Of a DNA stretch of 64,000 nucleotides, positions 57,844-64,000 are shown one piece after another. The notes under the pieces are model-generated. The model was not told the DNA's origin. It saw nothing but the letters and a program-made list of their open reading frames with translations, and ran no database searches. Source of the DNA: Mycobacterium senriense (GTDB taxonomy: Bacteria > Actinomycetota > Actinomycetes > Mycobacteriales > Mycobacteriaceae); assembly GCF_019668465.1 (NCBI RefSeq), contig NZ_AP024828.1, positions 3,596,001-3,660,000 of the forward strand. The letters run 5' to 3'. Position numbers and translations under genes: made by a program. Positions within the stretch are counted from its first letter, which is position 1. Each line of letters begins with the position of its first letter.

Positions 57844-59274
57844 TCAGTCCAGTGCGCCCGCGACGGGGCCGGCGAGCAGGTCGATCAGGTTGTTGATGTC
57901 GGTCAGGTCGTCGAGCCCGATCACCGCCCGCTCGATTGCCGCGGCGCGGCCGTGATTGGTGACCCGGTCGGCCAGCGCGTGGAACTTGGCCACCAATTCG
58001 TCGTTGGTGACCGGATCGTCGGGTGCGCCGTGCGGCAGGGCGACTCGCGCGCGGTGCACGGTTCCGTCCCGGGTGGTCACCGCGACGTCGGTGCGGAATC
58101 TCTCGGCGATGCCGGCGCCGGCCAGTGATTCGTCGAGATGCACCGTGGTGGACGCGATCAGTGACCAGATGTCGTCGGAATCGAGCCGGGCCGGGGTGAA
58201 CTGCTCGGGCAACACGTCGCCGTCGAGCAACGCGGCCGCGGTGGCGTACCCGATGTTCATCTGTGCCCCGATCGGGGTGAGCGGGCGCTCCGGCGGCCAC
58301 CAACCATGCTTGTACACGGTCTCTCCGACGGTGATGTCGACCGACGAGATGTCTTCGGGTGCGACCGAATTCCGTAACTGTCGGGCGGCGTCGATGGCAC
58401 CGTGCAGCCCACCCATCGCGGCATAGGACTTGACCATGATGAGGGAGGTCTCCCAGCGGTGGCCGAGTTCGCCGGTCAGCGGTGCGGCATCCGGATCGTG
58501 CCCCTCGCCGAAAACGCTGAGGAAGCCGCCATATTCACGTTCGAACACGCGCTTGATCCCGGTGTAACCGGCGGCCGCCAGACCCGCCGCGTAGAAGCCG
58601 TTGCGCGCCGCCAGGCCGTGGTGCATGCGCTTGCTCATCGCTTCGTACTGCGCGGCCATCAGACCCGCCGATTGGGTTGCGGCCAGGCCCAGCGCGTCTT
58701 CCAGCTGCGCCGGCGGCAGTCCGCGCAGCTTGCCGGACGCCATCGCCGCCGAATGGGTGCCGAAGACCGGGCCCGAATGCCATCCGCGGTCCAGCATTTG
58801 GGTGCCGTGCAGGGTGTAGCCCACGCGGGGCCCGACCTCGAACCCGGCGATGGCCGCGAGCAGCAGTTCGGAGCCGCCGGTCGGCGCCGGACGTGTCGAC
58901 GCCGTCGACAGCAGCGCCGGGATGAGCAGCGAGCAGCTGTGCAGCGGGGCCAGCGGGTGGAAGTCGTCGAGTTCGAAGCCCTGGATGAACGTGCCGTTGA
59001 GCACCGCGGCCGCGGGCGCACTGGTCCGCAGGCCGGTCCCGATGACGGCGCAGTCGCCGGGGCCCTCCAAGCCCAGCACGGCGTCGGTGGCGACGCGTGA
59101 CCACGGCAATTGGGCCTCCACCAGGGCGCAGCCGATGCCGTCGAGCAGCAGGTGTTTGGCGCGATCGACGACGGCAGCGGGGACATCGTCGAGCGTGAGC
59201 CCGGCGACCCAGGTGGCAAGGCGCCCGGTCGGCCCGGTCGGATCGGTGGCGGCCCCCTGCTGCACCGCGGTCAT
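57844..59274 (-). CDS. MmgE/PrpD-family dehydratase
   Basis: 476 residues. LTLDDVPAAVVDRAKHLLLDGIGCALVEAQ, LNGTFIQGFELDDFHP, HSGPVFGTHSAAMASGKLRGL and KSYAAMGGLHGAIDAA are landmark stretches. The family includes 2-methylcitrate dehydratase, iminodisuccinate epimerase and cis-aconitate decarboxylase (IRG1/CAD). It is the first gene of the operon, divergent from the GntR gene. It probably catalyses the first dehydration, or a decarboxylation, of the unknown carboxylate. There is no citrate synthase gene in the window. Confidence 0.9.
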   Translation of the reverse strand: MTAVQQGAATDPTGPTGRLATWVAGLTLDDVPAAVVDRAKHLLLDGIGCALVEAQLPWSRVATDAVLGLEGPGDCAVIGTGLRTSAPAAAVLNGTFIQGFELDDFHPLAPLHSCSLLIPALLSTASTRPAPTGGSELLLAAIAGFEVGPRVGYTLHGTQMLDRGWHSGPVFGTHSAAMASGKLRGLPPAQLEDALGLAATQSAGLMAAQYEAMSKRMHHGLAARNGFYAAGLAAAGYTGIKRVFEREYGGFLSVFGEGHDPDAAPLTGELGHRWETSLIMVKSYAAMGGLHGAIDAARQLRNSVAPEDISSVDITVGETVYKHGWWPPERPLTPIGAQMNIGYATAAALLDGDVLPEQFTPARLDSDDIWSLIASTTVHLDESLAGAGIAERFRTDVAVTTRDGTVHRARVALPHGAPDDPVTNDELVAKFHALADRVTNHGRAAAIERAVIGLDDLTDINNLIDLLAGPVAGALD

Positions 59275-59299
59275 CGCGACCCCCTAGTCGACGGGTGAT

Positions 59300-59323
59300 A
59301 GTTGTTATATGTTTATAACAACT
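59300..59323. promoter_or_regulatory. GntR operator between the PrpD-like operon and the GntR gene
   Basis: A perfect inverted repeat, AGTTGTTATA-TGTT-TATAACAACT, with 10-bp arms. It lies in the 74-bp divergent gap and contains the GT...TA...AC-type core used by GntR/HutC regulators. It would overlap the promoters of both units. Confidence 0.8.
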
Positions 59324-59348
59324 GATCGGATCGTGCAAGGGAGGCGGT

Positions 59349-60170
59349 GTGACAGCATTGAGCACCGTGCAGCAGCGCAGCGAGAAGGCCGGGCCGGTGT
59401 CCGTCACCGCCGGTGTGCCGTTGCACCGGCAGCTGTACTTGGTGCTGCACGACGAGATCGACCGCGGGGTGATCGCCCCCGGCGAGGCGCTGCCCACCGA
59501 GCAGACCCTGTGCGATCAGTTCGGGGTCTCTCGCATCACCGTGCGGCGCGCGCTGGCCGACCTCGCCGAACAGGGTTACATCGAACGCCGGCATGGCATC
59601 GGTTCGTTTGTGCGCCAACATGATCCGGCCGATGTGCCGACCGGGCGCTCGTATCTGCAAGAACTGCGCCAGACCCAATTCGAGACCGAGGTCGAGGTGG
59701 TCGAACTTGGCACGCGGTCGCCCACCCGGGTCGTCGCCGAAAGCCTCGGGAGCACCGGCGAGTTGCTGCACGTCGTGCGGGTGCGACGACAGCGCAGGAC
59801 CGGCGAGCCGCTATTGGTGACCGACGCCTGGCTGCCGCTGGAACTGGCCCCGGTGCTGACGGAGGCCGCGTTGCGGCGCGCACCCCTCTACGAGCTGTTG
59901 TCCGACGGCGGCATCACCATGAACCGGGTGCGGCACGAGATCACGGCCGAAATCGCGGGCCCGCGCAACGCGCATCTGCTCGACATGCCGATCGGCGCGG
60001 CCCTGTTGCGGGTCAACCGGCTCGTCTATGCGGCCGACGCACCGCATCACTATCTCTCGGCCCTGCTATCGCCGAGCCGAAGTCGCGTGCTGCTCACCCA
60101 GGCGGCCGACGAGTTGGAGACCGGCGACGGTCTGAGAATCGCCCACGACGTCGGCGGGCGGAGCGGCTAG
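59349..60170 (+). CDS. GntR-family (HutC/UTRA) regulator of the PrpD-like operon
   Basis: 273 residues. The winged helix-turn-helix is VIAPGEALPTEQTLCDQFGVSRITVRRALADLAEQGYIERRHGIGSFV (about residues 38-86). The C-terminal UTRA ligand domain follows (YLQELRQTQFETEVEVVELGTRSP ... LLRVNRLVYAADAPHHYLSALLSPSRSRVLL). GTG 59349 is preceded by GGGAGG. A 24-bp palindrome lies just upstream. UTRA regulators usually bind a pathway metabolite, so the inducer is probably the operon substrate. The stop shares CTAG with rbsK. Confidence 0.9.
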   Translation: MTALSTVQQRSEKAGPVSVTAGVPLHRQLYLVLHDEIDRGVIAPGEALPTEQTLCDQFGVSRITVRRALADLAEQGYIERRHGIGSFVRQHDPADVPTGRSYLQELRQTQFETEVEVVELGTRSPTRVVAESLGSTGELLHVVRVRRQRRTGEPLLVTDAWLPLELAPVLTEAALRRAPLYELLSDGGITMNRVRHEITAEIAGPRNAHLLDMPIGAALLRVNRLVYAADAPHHYLSALLSPSRSRVLLTQAADELETGDGLRIAHDVGGRSG

Positions 60171-61045
60171 GACGCGTCGCGGACCGCCTTGTCTATTGCA
60201 CCGACGTCGGGTGCGCAATCGCCGGCGCCGGCGACCAACGTCGCCAGCGCACCCGCCGCGCACGCACGCTGCAACGCGAGCCGCCGCTGATCCCGCGAGC
60301 CCGGATTGGACGGCCAATTCGCGGCCAGCACGCCGGCGAACACGTCGCCGGCCCCGGTGGTGTCCACCGGATCCACTGTCGGGGCCGGCACGGTGTACTG
60401 GCCGTCCGTGCCCACGTAGCGGGCGCCGTGCGCGCCCAGTGTGATCACTAAATGCTCTGGGCGCCAAGGCCATTCGTCGGCTTCGTCTTCGTTGGTGATC
60501 ACCACGTCCGCCGCGGCCGCCAATTCGCCCAACGAGCGGGGGTCCTGCCCGGCCGGCGAGGCATTCACGACGACGATCGCCCCCGCCGAACGCGCGTGTT
60601 GCGCCGCCGCGACAGCCGTGTCCACCGGAATCTCCAGCTGGGTCAACATCACATCGCAGTCCGCGACGACCCCGCGCGCACGGTCGTCGGTCAGCGTGAA
60701 ACGACCGTTGGCGCCCGGCGCGACGACGATGGTGTTCTCGGCGTTCGCGTCGACCACCACGATGGCCGTGCCGCTGGGGCCTGGAATCTCGACGGCTCCG
60801 TCCAGTCCGACCCCGTTGGCCTCCAGGTGTGCGCGCAATTGTTCGGCGGCCGCGTCATCGCCCACCGCGCCGACGAACTGCACCTGCGCGCCCGCGCGCG
60901 CTGCCGCCACCGCCTGATTGCCGCCCTTGCCGCCGGGCGCCTGGGTCAACGACGACGCCAAAACCGTTTCGCCAGGCCGCGGAAGGGCGTCGACACCCAA
61001 CGACAGATCGAGATTCACGCTGCCCACTACACAAACCCCAGCCAT
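60167..61045 (-). CDS. rbsK: Ribokinase
   Basis: 292 residues, PfkB-family sugar kinase. VCVVGSVNLDLSLGVDALPRPGETVLA and PGGKGGNQAVAAARAG are the N-terminal signature, and DTTGAGDVFAGVLAA is the catalytic anion-hole motif with the base Asp. It phosphorylates ribose to ribose-5-phosphate, which feeds RpiB. ATG 61045 gives the canonical N-terminus (MAGVCVVGSVN). This is the return to the M. tuberculosis order (Rv2436). Confidence 0.93.
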   Translation of the reverse strand: MAGVCVVGSVNLDLSLGVDALPRPGETVLASSLTQAPGGKGGNQAVAAARAGAQVQFVGAVGDDAAAEQLRAHLEANGVGLDGAVEIPGPSGTAIVVVDANAENTIVVAPGANGRFTLTDDRARGVVADCDVMLTQLEIPVDTAVAAAQHARSAGAIVVVNASPAGQDPRSLGELAAAADVVITNEDEADEWPWRPEHLVITLGAHGARYVGTDGQYTVPAPTVDPVDTTGAGDVFAGVLAANWPSNPGSRDQRRLALQRACAAGALATLVAGAGDCAPDVGAIDKAVRDAS

Positions 61046-61200
61046 GACGGCGACGTTAGTCGCGACGGGATGGCGAAGCACACCAGGGGCACCGGCACTT
61101 TCGACGCCGAATCGCGTCACGGCAAACGCCGAATAACTCGATATCCGCGCGATATTCTGCTGCGTTAGGGGTGCTGGATCCCAAGAAAAGGGGCAAGCGA

Positions 61201-63393
61201 TTGACCACGAGCGAGTTAACAGACGCTGAACCCCAAATCGATCCCGGCCCGGCTCAACCGGCCACCAAGCGTCCGCGCCAGCGTGCCCTGGCCCGGTTCC
61301 GGTTCGGCATCCAGTCCAAGATCCTGATCACGATGCTCCTGTCGAGCATCCTGGGCGTGGCGGTGATCGGCGCCATCGGGGCGGCGTCCGGGCGCAACGC
61401 CTTGCGGCAGGTCGAGTCCGAACGCCTGATCGAGATGCGTGAATCCCAGAAGCGTGCCGTTCAGGCGTTGTTTCGTGAGGTGTCGAATTCGCTGATCGTC
61501 TACAGCGGCGGCTTCAGCGTCAACGAGGCGACGACGGCCCTCACGGCGGACTTCGCCCAACTGAACAACGCGACGATCACGCCGGACCAACAGCAGTCGC
61601 TGGTCAATTACTACGACAACGACATGATCAAACCGATCAAGCAAATCACCGGGGACACCATCGATATTCGGGCTGTCCTGCCAAGTTCCAACGCGCAGAA
61701 GTACGTTCAGGCGCATTACACCGCTGCGCCCCGGGCGAACCCCGACGCGCTCCCCGTCCAGGACGCCGGCGACGGCAGCGCCTGGTCGGCCGCCAACGCG
61801 CGCTTCGACTTCTACATGCGCGGCATCGTCACCCGCTTCGACTATCGGGATGCGCTGCTGTTGGACATGCAGGGCAATGTCGTCTACAGCGTGCTGAAGG
61901 GTCCCGATCTCGGGACCAACATCCTGACCGGCCCGTACCGAGAGTCGAAGCTGCGGGAGGCGTACCAGAAAGCCTTGGCCTCCAACGACGTCGACTTCGT
62001 CTGGATCACCGATTTCCAGCAGTACCAGCCGGCACTCGACACCCCCACGGCCTGGGTGGTGTCACCTGTCGGCATGAACGGCAAGTTCGAAGGCGTGATG
62101 GCGCTGCCGGTTCCGGTCGCGAAGATCAACAAGATCATGACCGCCGACAAGCACTGGGACGCCGCCGGGATGGGGCCCGCGACCGAAACGTATCTGGCGG
62201 GCCCCGACGACCTGATGCGTTCCGATTCGCGAGATTTCATCGAGGACCCGAAGGCATACCGCCGCTCGGCGATCGATGCGGGCACGCCGCCCGACGTGGT
62301 GGACCGGGCGATCCGGTTGGGTACCACCACCCTGGTGCAGCCGGTTGACACCGCGGGTCTTCGCGCCGCCCAACGCGGCGAGACAGGAGTGGTCAGCGCC
62401 ACCGATTACCTGGGCAACAGGGAGCTGGAAGCCTATGCCCCGCTGAACATCGCCAACTCCGATCTGCACTGGTCGATTCTCGCGACGCGGGACAACTCCG
62501 ACGCGTTCGCCCGGCTTGGCAGGTTCAGCAAGACGCTGGTGATCGCGGTCGCTGCAATGATCTTCGCCATCTGTGTGGCCTCGATGTTCGTCGCGCAGGC
62601 CGCGGTGCGTCCGGTCCGGCGCCTCGAAGAGGGCACCCGAAAGATCAGCTCCGGCGACTACGAGATGAACATCCCGGTCCGACGGCGTGATGAGATCGGC
62701 GATCTCACGGCGGCTTTCAACGAGATGAGCCGCAGTCTGGCGATCAAGGAGGAGCTGCTCGACGAGCAGCGCCGGGAAAACGACCGCCTGTTGCTGGCGC
62801 TGATGCCCGAGTCGGTGCTGCAACGCTATCGCGACGGCGAGGAGACCATCGCCCAGAAACATCAGGACGTCGCCATCATCTATGCCGACATCGTCGGCCT
62901 GGACGAGATCTCCAGCGACGTGCCGGAGGACGATTTGGTCGCCACCATCGACGATCTCTTCCGGCAATTCGATTCCGCCGCCGAATCCCTTGGCGTCGAA
63001 CGGATCCGCACCTTCCACAACGGTTATCTCGCCAGCTGCGGGATGGTCACCCCCCGGCTGGACAGCATTCACCGTGCCGTCGACTTCGCCCTCGAGGTCG
63101 GTCGCATCATCGATCGATTCAACGGCCAATCGGTGCACCAGCTGGGCCTACGAGTCGGCGTCAACACGGGCAACGTGGTGAGCGGGCTGGTCGGCCGCTC
63201 CAGCCTGGTTTATGACATGTGGGGCGGCGCCGTCAGCCTGGCCTACCAAATGCACAGTGGCGCACCGCAACCGGGAATCTACGTCAGTTCGCAAGTGTAC
63301 GAGGCGATGCGGGACGTTCGGCAGTTCACGCCGGCGGGCACCATCTCCGTTGGCGGCGCCGACCAGGTCATCTACCGGTTGCAGGAGCGCTGA
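61201..63393 (+). CDS. Membrane class III nucleotide cyclase-like protein with degenerate active site
   Basis: 730 residues from TTG 61201 (AAAAGGGG just upstream; GTG 61171 is the alternative). One helix (about 41-61) precedes a roughly 390-residue outer sensor region, then come a second helix (LVIAVAAMIFAICVASMFVAQAAV), a HAMP domain (RPVRRLEEGTRKISSGDYEMNIPVRRRDEIGDLTAAFNEM), a short coiled coil and a class III cyclase domain. One metal Asp is kept (Asp563 in YADIVG). The second is Asn607, and the substrate and transition-state residues are Gly676, Ser679 and Gln683. It is the Rv2435c counterpart by position and length. Cyclase activity is doubtful. Confidence 0.9.
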   Translation: MTTSELTDAEPQIDPGPAQPATKRPRQRALARFRFGIQSKILITMLLSSILGVAVIGAIGAASGRNALRQVESERLIEMRESQKRAVQALFREVSNSLIVYSGGFSVNEATTALTADFAQLNNATITPDQQQSLVNYYDNDMIKPIKQITGDTIDIRAVLPSSNAQKYVQAHYTAAPRANPDALPVQDAGDGSAWSAANARFDFYMRGIVTRFDYRDALLLDMQGNVVYSVLKGPDLGTNILTGPYRESKLREAYQKALASNDVDFVWITDFQQYQPALDTPTAWVVSPVGMNGKFEGVMALPVPVAKINKIMTADKHWDAAGMGPATETYLAGPDDLMRSDSRDFIEDPKAYRRSAIDAGTPPDVVDRAIRLGTTTLVQPVDTAGLRAAQRGETGVVSATDYLGNRELEAYAPLNIANSDLHWSILATRDNSDAFARLGRFSKTLVIAVAAMIFAICVASMFVAQAAVRPVRRLEEGTRKISSGDYEMNIPVRRRDEIGDLTAAFNEMSRSLAIKEELLDEQRRENDRLLLALMPESVLQRYRDGEETIAQKHQDVAIIYADIVGLDEISSDVPEDDLVATIDDLFRQFDSAAESLGVERIRTFHNGYLASCGMVTPRLDSIHRAVDFALEVGRIIDRFNGQSVHQLGLRVGVNTGNVVSGLVGRSSLVYDMWGGAVSLAYQMHSGAPQPGIYVSSQVYEAMRDVRQFTPAGTISVGGADQVIYRLQER

Positions 63394-64000
63394 TGAACCT
63401 CTTCAACTCGACATGGTTCTACTGGGCGATCGGCATCGCGGTCGGACTGCCGCTCGGGTTGATCGCCCTGACCGAGCTGCACGACGCGCTGCTGCGCCGG
63501 AACAGCCCGCTGGCCCGGCAGGTGAGCCTGCTGCGCAACTACCTGCTCCCGCTCGGTGCGCTGTTGCTGCTGTTGGTCCAGGCCTCGCAGATTCCGGCCG
63601 GTGACGTTCCGGTGCGCGTCCTCACCACGGTGTTCGGCCTGCTGGTGCTGGTCCTCGTGCTGTCCGGCCTCAACGCGACGATGTTCGAAGGCGCACCCGA
63701 AAAGAGTTGGCGCAAAAGGCTACCCACCATCTTTCTGGATTGCGCCCGGTTTGCGGTGATCGGCGTCGGCCTGGCGGTGATGTCCTCCTACATCTGGGGT
63801 GTGCGGATCGGCGGTATCTTCACCGCGCTGGGCGTCACGTCGGTCGTCATCGGTCTGATGCTCCAGAACTCCGTCGGCCAGATCGTGTCGGGCTTGTTCA
63901 TGCTGTTCGAGCAGCCCTTCCGCATCGACGAGTGGCTGGACACCGGCACCGCGCGCGGACGCGTAATCGAGGTGAACTGGCGCGCCGTGCACATCGACAC
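63393..64000 (+). CDS. MscS-family mechanosensitive channel protein, 5' part
   Basis: 202 codons before the window ends. ATG 63393 shares one base with the cyclase stop (TGATG). At least three to four hydrophobic helices are visible: WFYWAIGIAVGLPLGLIAL, LLPLGALLLLLVQA, VFGLLVLVLVLSGL and FAVIGVGLAVMSSYIWG. The pore-lining TM3 follows (FTALGVTSVVIGLMLQNSVGQIVSGLFMLFEQPFRIDEW), the MscS signature. The beta domain starts at GRVIEVNWRAVHID. In M. tuberculosis Rv2434c it is fused to a cyclic-nucleotide-binding domain beyond this edge. Confidence 0.88.
   Translation, partial: MNLFNSTWFYWAIGIAVGLPLGLIALTELHDALLRRNSPLARQVSLLRNYLLPLGALLLLLVQASQIPAGDVPVRVLTTVFGLLVLVLVLSGLNATMFEGAPEKSWRKRLPTIFLDCARFAVIGVGLAVMSSYIWGVRIGGIFTALGVTSVVIGLMLQNSVGQIVSGLFMLFEQPFRIDEWLDTGTARGRVIEVNWRAVHID

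Noticed and set aside
61171..61200. GTG 61171 as the start of the cyclase-like protein
   Set aside because: It has no spacing between any Shine-Dalgarno and the codon. TTG 61201 has AAAAGGGG at a good distance and gives the length I recall for Rv2435c, though the GTG cannot be fully excluded.

Overview
The window is high-GC actinobacterial DNA. Its gene content and order match a Mycobacterium chromosome: the NAD-GDH-to-MscS stretch that corresponds to Rv2476c-Rv2434c of M. tuberculosis, read in the same direction as those c-strand genes. MIRU-like intercistronic repeats, GTG/TTG starts, ATGA/GTGA overlaps and several apparently leaderless genes agree with that. Genes absent from M. tuberculosis at these positions (bulb-lectin/LysM protein, a P450 with its TetR regulator, a large catabolic block) point to a non-tuberculous mycobacterium. 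The species cannot be fixed from the sequence alone. Correspondence to Rv numbers is from memory of the family and its order, not from a search.

0-14 kb: 3' part of the large NAD-glutamate dehydrogenase, a hotdog thioesterase and an unknown protein, an FAD oxidoreductase, alpha-glucosidase aglA, truncated haemoglobin glbO, an HNH nuclease, two small genes linked to the aa3 oxidase (ctaJ and a DUF5130 protein), pepN, a DsbA-like mycothiol nitroreductase behind a SigH-type promoter, rpiB, nei and a small secreted protein. 14-25 kb: lipP, two tRNAs (Gly-TCC, Pro-TGG), tig, clpP1-clpP2 behind a ClgR-type box, mmuM, clpX, korA-korB joined by a MIRU, and mobA.

25-27.5 kb: a complete insertion sequence with perfect terminal repeats, then about 0.9 kb of gene-poor, lower-GC DNA ending in a hairpin-rich leader before rpfE. 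27.5-43 kb: rpfE, a trans-acting enoyl reductase-like protein, a DUF937 protein, a lectin-LysM protein, valS-folC-DUF4233-ndk, rne, and rplU-rpmA-obg-proB. A second, modified MIRU is translated as the start of proB.

43-61 kb is the accessory part. It holds a TetR/P450 divergent pair around a palindromic operator. Next come a sirtuin and a nicotinamidase-like hydrolase beside nadE, an NAD-metabolism neighbourhood. A MocR regulator is divergent from a six-gene operon (hydrolase, two thioesterase-fold proteins, membrane protein, GNAT, PEP-mutase-type lyase). Facing that operon is a GntR/UTRA-controlled five-gene operon: MmgE/PrpD dehydratase, a second PEP-mutase-type lyase, an aconitase-type LeuC/LeuD pair and a YbhB protein. 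The second operon has the enzyme set expected for dehydration, isomerisation and cleavage of a branched di- or tricarboxylate. Its substrate is not obvious, and it is the best candidate here for an undescribed pathway. The window closes with rbsK, a membrane cyclase-like protein lacking most catalytic residues, and a truncated mscS.
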